Under the pieces are notes generated by a model. The model was not told the origin of the DNA. It saw nothing but the letters and a program-made list of their open reading frames with translations, and did no database searches. Below are positions 18,530 to 26,164 of a stretch of DNA of 64,000 bases, piece after piece; position 1 is the first letter of the stretch; every line of letters starts with the position of its first letter. The DNA is from Calothrix sp. NIES-2098. GTDB taxonomy: Bacteria; Cyanobacteriota; Cyanobacteriia; Cyanobacteriales; Nostocaceae. Location: positions 5,645,001 to 5,709,000 of the forward strand of contig AP018172.1 of NCBI GenBank assembly GCA_002368175.1. Direction: 5' to 3'. The translations under genes were made by a program, and so were the position numbers.

Positions 18530-18712
18530 TTATTTTTCGCCACGCTCCTTTTTTATCGATTCAACATACTGAGTAAGAGCGCGAGCCACTATGTAGCTGA
18601 TGGTTCTGTCCTCTTCTGCTGCAAGTTTTGCAAGATAGTCTCTTACCTCAGATTCCACCGTGGCACTGACTTTCGGGTTGTTAGCCATCACTTTTTTGCT
18701 AGTGTTTACCAT
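18530..18712 (-). CDS. Ribbon-helix-helix (CopG/Arc-type) DNA-binding protein
   Basis: About 60 residues with the RHH pattern: a beta strand (NPKVSATVESEV), helix 1 (RDYLAKLAAEED), the turn and helix 2 (TISYIVARALTQYVESIKKERG). RHH dimers bind short, repeated, partly palindromic sites and serve as plasmid copy, partition or repressor proteins. The start at 18712 has GAGGAA upstream; a second Met at 18688 would give a 52-residue form. The longer open frame to 18799 overlaps the divergent promoter region and is unlikely. Its neighbours, the two ATGNCAT arrays and the 9-bp repeats in the divergent promoter, are obvious candidate targets. It may control the small-gene operon and/or excision. Confidence 0.8.
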   Translation of the reverse strand: MVNTSKKVMANNPKVSATVESEVRDYLAKLAAEEDRTISYIVARALTQYVESIKKERGEK

Positions 18713-18789
18713 ATCTATACTATTTCCTCGTTGACAGAACATATCGAGTGTAGCTACAGTATACGCTAGATACACCTGATACACCTGAT
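18713..18789. promoter_or_regulatory. Divergent promoter region with repeats
   Basis: Between the RHH gene and the rightward operon lie the perfect palindrome TGTAGCTACA (18749-18758) and a tandem 9-bp repeat GATACACCT (18769-18777, 18778-18786), with a third partial unit touching the ATG at 18790. This is a typical operator layout for a small autoregulated repressor. Confidence 0.5.
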
Positions 18790-19107
18790 ATGGACACAAC
18801 CAAAGAACTTGCCCTCAACGGCAATGGCTCTACCAGTGCAAAGCAAGAGAAAAAGCCTAGAGTCCGTAGACAATACGGTACTCTTCCCACTGCTAACGCT
18901 GGTTCACTACAAGACTTGGATATTCCCGCAAAGATAGACACTGCACCTACTTCCTTCGATTCACTGGATTTGTACGCGATGTTTTGCATTGCCAGTGATG
19001 GTAGTGGCGGTATTTACGTCAAAGTAGCCAGAAATAAATATGCTTCCCTTCACTCAGGGAAGAGCGATTTTGTAGCAGGCGGTCGTTGTTACAGGGTGGT
19101 TTTATGA
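18790..19107 (+). CDS. Element-encoded hypothetical protein (105 aa)
   Basis: It is the first gene of the rightward cluster. The N-terminal 30 residues are charged and low in complexity (TSAKQEKKPRVRRQYG), followed by an acidic segment and a beta-rich C-terminus (GSGGIYVKVARNKYASL, FVAGGRCYRVVL). I recognise no family. Its stop codon overlaps the start of the next gene as ATGA, so the two are probably translated together. Close linkage to the RHH gene suggests an accessory or regulatory role, but there is no direct evidence. Confidence 0.65.
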   Translation: MDTTKELALNGNGSTSAKQEKKPRVRRQYGTLPTANAGSLQDLDIPAKIDTAPTSFDSLDLYAMFCIASDGSGGIYVKVARNKYASLHSGKSDFVAGGRCYRVVL

Positions 19108-19325
19108 ATGCACTAATCCTTGAAGACTCAATGCTGACGGGTCAACACTTTTTGATAGAAACATTACCACCTGGTAGTAAGTTTCAAAGGGCATCAGAGT
19201 TCAGAAGACTCATCTATACCATTATCAGAGATGCCCATTCATCATTTCCAGAACACAAACATAACCCTGATGAATGGTCGGCAATGGCTGATAAATTGAC
19301 TGACGAAAACTGGGAATATTTTTAA
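19104..19325 (+). CDS. Element-encoded hypothetical protein (73 aa)
   Basis: The start at 19104 overlaps the previous stop (ATGA), suggesting translational coupling; the frame also allows an earlier Met at 19086, but that has no support. The product (MNALILEDSMLTGQHFLIET...) has a basic segment (FQRASEFRRLIYTIIRDAH) and an acidic, aromatic end (DEWSAMADKLTDENWEYF). No motif is recognised. Confidence 0.6.
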   Translation: MNALILEDSMLTGQHFLIETLPPGSKFQRASEFRRLIYTIIRDAHSSFPEHKHNPDEWSAMADKLTDENWEYF

Positions 19326-19385
19326 CAAGTTAGTCGCTACCCTACCCTCATTTACACACAAGACACATCACAAAAGGACACAACC

Positions 19386-19586
19386 ATGACACGTCAAGAA
19401 ATTATTCAACAAGCGCTAGAAGCCAACAAACAACTTCAGGAACTCGTCCAATTGTCATTTGGCAACTGTGAAGCTAAAGGTGATGAACAACTTCAAGAAG
19501 ACCTTAATGATTTTAACTGCTCTATCAACCTGTTCATCAAGGGAGTGAAATGGTTGGAAACGTTAGCAAGTGAAGGAAGAATATAA
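19386..19586 (+). CDS. Element-encoded small helical protein (66 aa)
   Basis: AAAGGA stands 7 bases before the ATG. The product is almost wholly helical and acidic (MTRQEIIQQALEANKQLQEL... EQLQEDLNDFNCSINLFI) and may form a coiled coil or helical hairpin. No family is recognised. It lies in the same-direction cluster of small genes. Confidence 0.55.
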   Translation: MTRQEIIQQALEANKQLQELVQLSFGNCEAKGDEQLQEDLNDFNCSINLFIKGVKWLETLASEGRI

Positions 19587-19589
19587 CAA

Positions 19590-19745
19590 ATGAACACTGA
19601 ATACACCGACGATTACCTGATAGATGATAAACACGTAATCGTGGAAGAAACACAACCCAATGGTGACAAACATATCTATGAAGCACCAGTGGAACAATTA
19701 GCAGCATTCCTAACAGGTACAAGTCCTACAAACCCCAACCATTAA
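19590..19745 (+). CDS. Element-encoded small acidic protein (51 aa)
   Basis: This short frame starts three bases after the previous stop, with GAAGGAAGA upstream, and its own stop is one base before the next ATG. That tight packing is the main support. The product (MNTEYTDDYLIDDKHVIVEE...) is acidic with a predicted beta-hairpin and no known motif. Confidence 0.5.
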   Translation: MNTEYTDDYLIDDKHVIVEETQPNGDKHIYEAPVEQLAAFLTGTSPTNPNH

Positions 19746-19746
19746 T

Positions 19747-19989
19747 ATGAACGGTTATTATCCTCCAGCAGAACATTACGGAAATTTAGCTTCTCTGCCT
19801 AATTCTGAGAAGGAAGCACATTTAAAAGTGAAATCTTACCAACTTTATGGACTAAGTGGACGACTTCATAAATTACTAAGCAATCAATCATCAAAGGGTA
19901 AAAGTGAACGGCAGGATGAAGCAAGAATTATCTCTACCCAGATTGATATTCTTACAAAAGAAATACTTTGCTTGCAAAACCAAAGATAG
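19747..19989 (+). CDS. Element-encoded hypothetical protein (80 aa)
   Basis: The start lies one base after the preceding stop, so it probably belongs to the same operon. The product has a Pro/Tyr-rich start (MNGYYPPAEHYG) followed by two predicted helices (KVKSYQLYGLSGRLHKLLSNQ and RIISTQIDILTKEILCLQNQ). No motif is recognised. It ends immediately before heptamer array B. Confidence 0.55.
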   Translation: MNGYYPPAEHYGNLASLPNSEKEAHLKVKSYQLYGLSGRLHKLLSNQSSKGKSERQDEARIISTQIDILTKEILCLQNQR

Positions 19990-20095
19990 GATACCCTGCT
20001 GACGATAATGGCATCTGACAATGACATATTTAATGACATATTGAATGTCATCCAAAATGCCATTACTCGATGTCATTATCCAGCCAGGGGTATAA
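19990..20095. repeat. Bilateral heptamer array, copy B (six ATGNCAT sites)
   Basis: ATGNCAT heptamers start at 20008, 20021, 20033, 20045, 20057 and 20070: the same 13-12-12-12-13 spacing as copy A. ATACCCTG (19991-19998) on the left and CAGGGGTATAA (20085-20095) on the right form the outer inverted arms, and the similarity extends inward (CTGACGATAATG versus CTGGATAATG on the other strand). The site lies upstream of the ATPase gene at 20216. Only the repeated framework is conserved between the copies; the spacer bases differ, as expected for protein-bound sites. Confidence 0.85.
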
Positions 20096-20106
20096 CACTC
20101 AAAGTT

Positions 20107-20250
20107 ATGACCCACCTACGTTTGAGTATTTCTGCTTGCTGCTGTCTCCTAGCAGCATATTTTTTGTTTTACAGCCTGCCACAAATCACTTTTGAACTAT
20201 CAATAAATATCAAATATGAACCACGACAACAACGACCTTATTCACCTTGA
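20107..20250 (+). CDS. Possible 47-residue membrane protein
   Basis: From ATG 20107 the frame encodes a short protein with one clear hydrophobic helix (SISACCCLLAAYFLFYSL), ending 35 bases inside the ATPase gene. Small membrane proteins often accompany plasmid transfer ATPases, but the ribosome-binding site is weak and the overlap is long. The frame extends back to 20008 only by translating array B, which I do not believe. Confidence 0.3.
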   Translation: MTHLRLSISACCCLLAAYFLFYSLPQITFELSINIKYEPRQQRPYSP

Positions 20251-21391
20251 TATTCCAATGCAAAGAATGGAGCGTCATGCATGGGTATATCAACCATTTC
20301 CCAGTGCTGGACAGATGGCGCGTTTCACTGGCTGGATGTGTGGAAGATTAGCGTTTATGGCGGTAGACACATCCCTATCAATCATCAAATTTGCAGCCAA
20401 GGGTATCGTCTGGTTATGCGAAAAATTACAGCAAGGTGTAAAGCACTTTGAGCGTTTTTATGATGCTATGCCCTTAAATGGAATGCCCCTATCCGCTATC
20501 ACGGTAGAGGCAACCAAGGAGAATAATTCAACAATTGACATGGTTAGGACTATTGATATTTTATCAGCGATAGCTGGCAAACACTGCTTAATTATTGGCG
20601 ACACTGGCACAGGTAAAAGCACACTAGCTCAATGGCTAGCACAGCAGAACAATTCACAGGTGAAAGTCTATGACCCAGATGCATCACCCGATGAATGGAC
20701 AGGCTTAAACGTGATAGGAAAAGGTGGTGATTTCGAGACTATTGCTAATTCAATGAATGAAGACCTATGGGAAATGCAAGAAAGAATAGTTTCACGTGCC
20801 AAGCATGGAGACAAAGCCAACCTAGGGAAGGATTTATGCATCATTGCTGAGGAATTCCCAATATTAAAAGATGAATGCTCTATTGCCCCCGAATGGTTAG
20901 GGAAGATAGCCAGAAGAGGACGTAAGCCAAAGATGTTCATTATTGCCCTATCCCAGAGCGATAGCGTTACAGCACTGGGGATAGAAGGTGATGGAGCGGT
21001 GAGAAGCAATTTCCGCTATATAAGGTTAGGTAAGTTCGCGGTACTTCATGCCAAGAAGCTGAAAGATGAGTCACTTGTGCAATGGCTACAGGCTGGTAAG
21101 TACCGTTGCATGGTGGATGATGAACCGTGCCAGCTACCAGACCTATCAGGGTACAAGGTGGTAACAGTGCCACAACCTTTTTTACCAGTTGAAAAAACTG
21201 AAACCACGCCACAGCAAGAAGTTCAGCCAATTTTACCAGTTTCAGACGGGCTGAAAAATGCCGTAAAAGCCTTGAAAGAGGCAGGCTACAGCGATAGCAA
21301 AATCATTAAGGATGTACTTGGTTATCGTGGCGCACAGTACAACGACGGAAAAGATTTACTAGCAAGGATATTGAGTATTAGTGAAAACTGA
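20216..21391 (+). CDS. P-loop ATPase of the HerA/FtsK (VirD4/TraB-like) type
   Basis: The 391-residue protein has a moderately hydrophobic N-terminal region (about 33-70, possibly membrane-attached), Walker A GDTGTGKST at 128-136, Walker B LCIIAEE at 207-213 and a sensor-like segment (MFIIALSQSDSVTALGIEG) with an Arg-rich stretch (GKIARRGRKPK). Pro/Gln-rich linker follows, then a C-terminal helical domain (LKNAVKALKEAGYSDSKIIKDVLG) that looks like a winged-helix or HTH module. DNA-pumping ATPases of this class act in partition, packaging or conjugal transfer. In actinomycete AICEs a single FtsK-like TraB transfers double-stranded DNA; by layout this is the analogous gene, but that role is inference. 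The start lacks a clear ribosome-binding site. Confidence 0.8.
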   Translation: MNHDNNDLIHLDIPMQRMERHAWVYQPFPSAGQMARFTGWMCGRLAFMAVDTSLSIIKFAAKGIVWLCEKLQQGVKHFERFYDAMPLNGMPLSAITVEATKENNSTIDMVRTIDILSAIAGKHCLIIGDTGTGKSTLAQWLAQQNNSQVKVYDPDASPDEWTGLNVIGKGGDFETIANSMNEDLWEMQERIVSRAKHGDKANLGKDLCIIAEEFPILKDECSIAPEWLGKIARRGRKPKMFIIALSQSDSVTALGIEGDGAVRSNFRYIRLGKFAVLHAKKLKDESLVQWLQAGKYRCMVDDEPCQLPDLSGYKVVTVPQPFLPVEKTETTPQQEVQPILPVSDGLKNAVKALKEAGYSDSKIIKDVLGYRGAQYNDGKDLLARILSISEN

Positions 21392-21518
21392 ATATACCAC
21401 CATCCCTTGACGGCTTGAGTTTTGTCACATAAACTCAATATATGCATTAGATAAGGATTCCAGAAAACACCGAGTCACAGCTTCTATTGCGATCGCAAAA
21501 TTCCCAAGAGTAACAGTC

Positions 21519-21812
21519 ATGCCGAGAAAACCGTATGAGCCAGGAAGCAGAAAAGGTATAGGTGGCAGACCTAAAAAGTACGGGGAAGATACCAAGCAGG
21601 TAAGAGTACCAGCCAGCATTGCCCCAAAGTTGGATGATTTGTATTTGTTCTTGGCTGAACTGGATGCTGAGATTCAGCAGTGGGAACAGGAAATCAATGA
21701 AAAGGACATAGCCAAAAATCCGCGCTATTCAAAGGCTAAGGTGCTTGCTGAGTCCATTAGAGAGAAGATTTCAGCACTGGGTATCGATATCAAGTCTATT
21801 GCTAATGACTAG
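21519..21812 (+). CDS. Small basic, probably DNA-binding protein
   Basis: The 97-residue product starts with a flexible basic, AT-hook-like segment (PYEPGSRKGIGGRPKKYGED), then a strand-helix stretch (KQVRVPASIAPKLDDLYLF) reminiscent of RHH proteins, and a long acidic helix. It lies between the ATPase and Rep genes with its own leader, where plasmids often encode an accessory replication or partition protein. No firm family assignment is possible. Confidence 0.6.
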   Translation: MPRKPYEPGSRKGIGGRPKKYGEDTKQVRVPASIAPKLDDLYLFLAELDAEIQQWEQEINEKDIAKNPRYSKAKVLAESIREKISALGIDIKSIAND

Positions 21813-22073
21813 TTCTAGTCACTCGTAAAGATAGACATAGTGACCACTCCCAGATACCCTAATAAAGCAATTTCCCTAGGAAGTGTTACCAGCACGACCT
21901 AGGGAAGGAAAATAAAATGACTTTATGCCTACTATTGTAAGCGTTAACATCGTCAATACACAATAGGGATGTTAACACTTCAATGATGTAGATGTCATCA
22001 AGGGGATGACCTTTCCCCCCTTCTGGCACACAGGCATAGATGTCATTCACCCACCAAACGAGAAAAGGTGAAC
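21813..22073. promoter_or_regulatory. Rep leader region rich in inverted repeats
   Basis: Three inverted repeats precede the rep gene: TTCCCTAGG/CCTAGGGAA (21872-21906), probably the terminator of the upstream gene; GTTAACATC/GATGTTAAC (21943-21976); and GTCATC/GATGAC (about 21994-22010). Two lone ATGTCAT heptamers (21992, 22040) match the array motif. This could be the regulated promoter of rep or a secondary origin. Confidence 0.5.
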
Positions 22074-24683
22074 ATGGCATACATTACAGACTTGCTTGGA
22101 CGGATAAAGGGTTATAGCGCTGATGTAGAAGCATTAGCAGCACTACGAGATATTTCAGCTAAGTGGATAGAAGAGAACTGTTTATGCGCTAACCGAGACT
22201 TAGAAGGTAAGCCAGGAACAGGATGGATAATAGGGAAGAATTCGCAATCTCAGCAATTTAAACGAGATGAACCAAGGAAGGATAACAAGGGTAAAGACAT
22301 CAAGTATGAATCGCCTAAAGGTGAAACACCAGACTTGTTTATCCCATCAGTACCACATGGAGAGTTTAACCCATACACAACTTTCCCTAATTGCCGCATC
22401 ATCACCGAGGGGCATTTTAAGGCTATCAAAGCAGCAAGTGTTGGATTACCAGTTGTATCAGTAGCTGGCGTATGGAATGGGCGAACAAAAGTGAAGTCTC
22501 GCGATGAGGAAACCAAGGTACTCATTCCACTTCTTCAGCATCTAATAAGCATGGGTATCAAGCGTTTCATTATTGCTTTTGATGCTGATTGTGCTGATAA
22601 TCCCAACGTTCACAAGGCATCTATAGAGTTAGCGAAACTCATTATTGACGCTGGCGCTGAGTGCCTAATAGCCACAGGACAATGGCAAGTATCAGAAGGT
22701 AAGGGGATGGACGATTTTATTAGCAAGAATGGCGTTGATGAGATGAGGGCAAGGTTAGAAAGAGCGCTCACTCTTGATGAGTACATTGAACGGTTTGATG
22801 TCAAAGCATCCAACAGCAAGCGCAATGACAAACTAGAGCCTGGAGAAGTGGCTGATGCGCTGTCTGGACAAATGAAAGATTGCCTTGCGTATGATTACAG
22901 TGTTGGCTCATGGCTCATATACGAAAAAGAATTGCCTGGTGCATGGAGTCAAGCTAATGATGATGAGGCTGATGCACTTATATATGACAAGGTGAAGGAC
23001 ACTTATCAGCAGAAAAGCAGCGCATCATTTATCAAGGAAGTGCGTAACACTTTACGCTTATGTCTCAGATGGCAAGGTAACGCAACATGGGATGATGGCA
23101 TACCCTTTAGTAATGGTGTTCTCACTTCCAATAACGAATTTATTAACCATTCCCCCAATAATCGCTTTACATGGTCATTGCCCAGAAAATATGAGCCTGG
23201 CGCGACTGACTGGTCACTCATCCAAGACACTTTTGATTTTTGGGTAGATGGCAATAAGGGTGATATCGAGATACTCAATTGTTTTGCTGCCGCTGTACTC
23301 AAGGGGATGTACACCCTACAAAAATGCTTATTCTTAATAGGGGAACCTGGCACTGGCAAGGGCACTTATGCGGCATTACTTCAAGAGTTGGTAGGCAGGA
23401 GAAATTGCCACAACAGTACACTGCCAGCATTCTGTGAGAACAACTTTGAACCTAGCAATGCCAAAGGTAAGCGTCTTTTGATGTTTGACGATGCTGACAA
23501 GTACAATGGCAGGCTACAGAATTTTCTCTCTGCCACTGGAGAGGGTGCATTGAGATATGAACGCAAGGGCAAGGATGCTAGAGATTTTATCTTTGAAGGT
23601 TTGGTAGCAGCAACAATGAATATCCTTGCTTTCACTGGCGACAATCTAAAAAGCGTCTTACGTCGAGCTATTCTTGTCTACTTCAATAAGCAACTACCTG
23701 CTGAACAAAGAGATAGCAGGTTAAGAGCTAAACTTTCTGCCCAATTACCAGCATGGACTAACTACCTGTTGACCATCCCAGAGGAAACCATAGAGCGAGT
23801 TTTGAAGCACAAAGGGCAAACATCACTACTCCGCGACTGGGAAGCCCATATAAGCGAAGAAAGCGTGGCTGACTTCATAAATGAACATCTGGTACAGTCA
23901 AGCCTGTCCTACGTCCAAATAGGGGCTAACGCAAGGGAATTAGAAAAAGGGGAGGATATCTTTTTTGGAACCCACACTCTATATGGCAGATATGGGGCAT
24001 TTTGCGAACAGACCCATAGACAACCTAAGTCACATAAAGCTTTTTCCAAAAAACTGGAAGAACATCTCACATTCTTAGGTTGGGGAGTGCGAAAGGGTAG
24101 AAACACCAAAGGACAAAATTGTCTATGGGGCATCAGACTGAGAGCAAGTGAAGATGCTGCTCTTAAGCCCAGTGAGTTGATGTCTGAAGCATTATACATG
24201 GGGACTGAAGCATCACTGAAGCATTCCCGAAGCATGGAATCCTTGCTGCACAAGGAAACTGAAGCATCTGAAGCATTTTTAGCACATCCAATTGATATAG
24301 AAATAAAAACAGGTTGTCTGTTAGAACAAAAAAATATTTTCCCTACGTGCGTAACTACTGAAAATGCTTCAGACCCTTCAGAATCCATACAGGGCAATGG
24401 TTCTATCCTTCAGACAATGCTTCAGTCATGCTTCAGTGAAGGTTCAGATGCTTCAGAACAAACTGAGCCAGAGAGATGGTATCCGCAAGTTGGCGACAAA
24501 GTAGAGTTTATCCTTCCTACTACATGGTGTACGGTTGGGCACATCGACGTAATCGCTGAAGTAGATAACAGAGGTAACTTGTGGTTTAACGCGCCAAAGA
24601 CCATTGCAAAGCATGATACTGGCAGGCGGAATGCTGCTACTGACTTACACGTGAAACCTGTTGCTGGAGACTTTCGTTCATAA
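22074..24683 (+). CDS. Primase-helicase replication protein (DUF3854/toprim-like + SF3 helicase)
   Basis: Residues 1-240 resemble the DUF3854 toprim-like domain of plasmid Rep proteins, with an acidic site (ITEGHFKA; later IIAFDADCAD). Residues about 370-620 are a D5/P4-type SF3 helicase: Walker A FLIGEPGTGKGTY near 425, Walker B LLMFDDADKY near 470 and sensor VAATMNI. Residues 700-800 are a low-complexity Ser/Glu-rich linker whose DNA contains the repeated CTGAAGCAT motifs, and the C-terminus (YPQVGDKVEFI) looks like a small beta-barrel. Such proteins open and prime a plasmid, phage or satellite origin. The ATG at 22074 has AAAGGTG 4 bases upstream and is preferred to the GTG at 22068. It is the last gene of the element. 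Confidence 0.87.
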   Translation: MAYITDLLGRIKGYSADVEALAALRDISAKWIEENCLCANRDLEGKPGTGWIIGKNSQSQQFKRDEPRKDNKGKDIKYESPKGETPDLFIPSVPHGEFNPYTTFPNCRIITEGHFKAIKAASVGLPVVSVAGVWNGRTKVKSRDEETKVLIPLLQHLISMGIKRFIIAFDADCADNPNVHKASIELAKLIIDAGAECLIATGQWQVSEGKGMDDFISKNGVDEMRARLERALTLDEYIERFDVKASNSKRNDKLEPGEVADALSGQMKDCLAYDYSVGSWLIYEKELPGAWSQANDDEADALIYDKVKDTYQQKSSASFIKEVRNTLRLCLRWQGNATWDDGIPFSNGVLTSNNEFINHSPNNRFTWSLPRKYEPGATDWSLIQDTFDFWVDGNKGDIEILNCFAAAVLKGMYTLQKCLFLIGEPGTGKGTYAALLQELVGRRNCHNSTLPAFCENNFEPSNAKGKRLLMFDDADKYNGRLQNFLSATGEGALRYERKGKDARDFIFEGLVAATMNILAFTGDNLKSVLRRAILVYFNKQLPAEQRDSRLRAKLSAQLPAWTNYLLTIPEETIERVLKHKGQTSLLRDWEAHISEESVADFINEHLVQSSLSYVQIGANARELEKGEDIFFGTHTLYGRYGAFCEQTHRQPKSHKAFSKKLEEHLTFLGWGVRKGRNTKGQNCLWGIRLRASEDAALKPSELMSEALYMGTEASLKHSRSMESLLHKETEASEAFLAHPIDIEIKTGCLLEQKNIFPTCVTTENASDPSESIQGNGSILQTMLQSCFSEGSDASEQTEPERWYPQVGDKVEFILPTTWCTVGHIDVIAEVDNRGNLWFNAPKTIAKHDTGRRNAATDLHVKPVAGDFRS
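24184..24456. other. Candidate replication origin inside the rep gene
   Basis: CTGAAGCAT starts at 24184, 24205, 24216, (CCGAAGCAT 24227), 24259 and 24268. The reverse form ATGCTTCAG starts at 24364, 24417, 24428 and 24448, with degenerate units near 24376, 24407 and 24439. Many spacings are 11 bp or multiples, so sites lie on one helix face. Between the two clusters is an AT-rich stretch (about 24272-24350). Iterons flanking AT-rich DNA inside the initiator gene is the layout of the lambda origin in gene O. The repeats encode only a low-complexity linker. Confidence 0.65.
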
Positions 24684-24700
24684 AGATAAGCGCCACTTAT

Positions 24701-24729
24701 AGGGGAACACTATATTTACCAGTTCCCCT
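24701..24729 (+). terminator. Hairpin after rep
   Basis: AGGGGAAC (24701-24708) pairs with GTTCCCCT (24722-24729), 18 bases after the rep stop codon. No T run follows, so it may be a weak or rho-dependent site. Confidence 0.45.
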
Positions 24730-24857
24730 GATGGATGCCCTCAGAACAGGTTATAAACAAAAACATTGTTCTAGTATCTAAGATATCAGAATAACTTATC
24801 TATCTGTTCCATTGCCCCACAAGTGCCTGTGCTGTCCATCAAACCATCTGACATAAA

Positions 24858-25007
24858 CTGGCATAAGGTTTTCGCGGGTCATGCGCTATCGCAAAGCTGA
24901 TGTGAGGATATTCACACCCGAACGGATGACGTAGAACACCCCTAAAATAGTCACTGGCACAAGGGTTTTCCTTATGCCAGTTTTATGCCAGTTATGCCTT
25001 ATGCCAG
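24858..25007. promoter_or_regulatory. Right cluster of candidate integrase arm sites
   Basis: YTTATGCCAG occurs at 24971-24980, 24982-24991 and 24998-25007, with a degenerate unit at 24992. The motif is present inverted at 24858-24867 and, with one mismatch, at 24954-24963. Together with the two left copies this gives a lambda-like asymmetric arm-site distribution. The motif resembles the edge of the att core itself (TATGCCAGG). Confidence 0.6.
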
Positions 25008-25029
25008 AAAGGATATTTGGCTGTAATGT

Positions 25030-25103
<74 letters not shown>

Positions 25104-25178
25104 TGGGCTTTTTTCTGCCACGATTAATTAATGTAGCAAACATAGAATGATTGTGCAAGTATTGTGAGCAAAAATTTT

Positions 25179-26048
25179 TTAGGCTACTTTCATCGTCAAC
25201 TTGATCCAGAGGAATACAGCCACGAACACCAGAAACTGAACTAGAACAATACTAGGCCCAGAGGCTAAGTTAAAAATACCCGAAACTATCATGCCTACAA
25301 GACTGGTAATAGAACCAATCGTTACTGAAAATACTAAGAAACGGGTAAAATGGTGACTCATTAATTTGGCAGTAGAAGCAGGAATCACTAAAAAAGCGTT
25401 GACTAGCAAAACGCCGACAGCCTTAATGGCTACAGCCACAGCTAATGAAAGCAAGATTACAAAACCATAACGATACAACTGAACTGGAATACCTTGTACC
25501 TGGGCTACATCTGCGTTCAAAGTCAACAAAATTTGCTGTCTTAGGGTTGAGAGTAAGAATATACTGCTACTTACTAAGACAAGCAGTGTCAATATTAAAT
25601 CTGTGGCATCAATAGCGAGAATATCCCCAAACAGCACTCCCATCAAGTTGCCGCGATAGCCTTTGATTAGGCTTGTGAGAATAACACCGATCGCCAAGGC
25701 TCCGGAAAGAACTATACTGAGTACGCTATCGCTTGCTAAATCGGTTTTGTCGATCAAGTAGAGAACAATCACACCAAAAACTAGGGTAAATGGCAGTAAC
25801 ATCCACGTAGGATTTAATTGTAGTAAGACACCTAGCGCTACACCTACTAATGCTGCATGACCGACAGCATGGCTAAAAAAAGATAACTGGCGTAAAGTGA
25901 CAAAACTGCCTAACAAACCGCCAAGTATTCCCATTAAAACAGCACCCGCGATCGCACGCTGCATAAATGGGAATTGTAATAAACTCACCAAATCTTGCGT
26001 ATTGGCGATCGCGAGCCAAGTTATCTGGCAATCAGTGAATAAATTCAT
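25179..26048 (-). CDS. znuB: Zinc/manganese-type ABC transporter permease (ZnuB family)
   Basis: The 289-residue protein has about eight hydrophobic helices and the ABC-3 family features: an early GGLLGSFVTLRQLSFFSHAVGHAALVGVA-type region, a middle QVQGIPV coupling loop and a late VKAVGVLLVNAFLVIPA-like stretch (here IKAVGVLLVNAF). It forms the membrane channel for a divalent metal taken up with the ZnuC ATPase and ZnuA binding protein encoded upstream in the same direction. Substrate assignment as Zn rests on the His-rich ZnuA and the Zur-like box; Mn is the alternative. Confidence 0.88.
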   Translation of the reverse strand: MNLFTDCQITWLAIANTQDLVSLLQFPFMQRAIAGAVLMGILGGLLGSFVTLRQLSFFSHAVGHAALVGVALGVLLQLNPTWMLLPFTLVFGVIVLYLIDKTDLASDSVLSIVLSGALAIGVILTSLIKGYRGNLMGVLFGDILAIDATDLILTLLVLVSSSIFLLSTLRQQILLTLNADVAQVQGIPVQLYRYGFVILLSLAVAVAIKAVGVLLVNAFLVIPASTAKLMSHHFTRFLVFSVTIGSITSLVGMIVSGIFNLASGPSIVLVQFLVFVAVFLWIKLTMKVA

Positions 26049-26164
26049 TTGTAAGCTTTTTAACTTATTAGCTTTTTATTTATCACAGATTACTCGGTAA
26101 TTTTTTTCATTAATCACAAATGACGACTCATGCTAGTTAGATTTCATTGCAACGGCCTACTTCT

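Noticed and set aside
20008..20106. N-terminal half of the ORF beginning at 20008
   Set aside because: It is a translation of heptamer array B; the regular repeat spacing is not codon-based.
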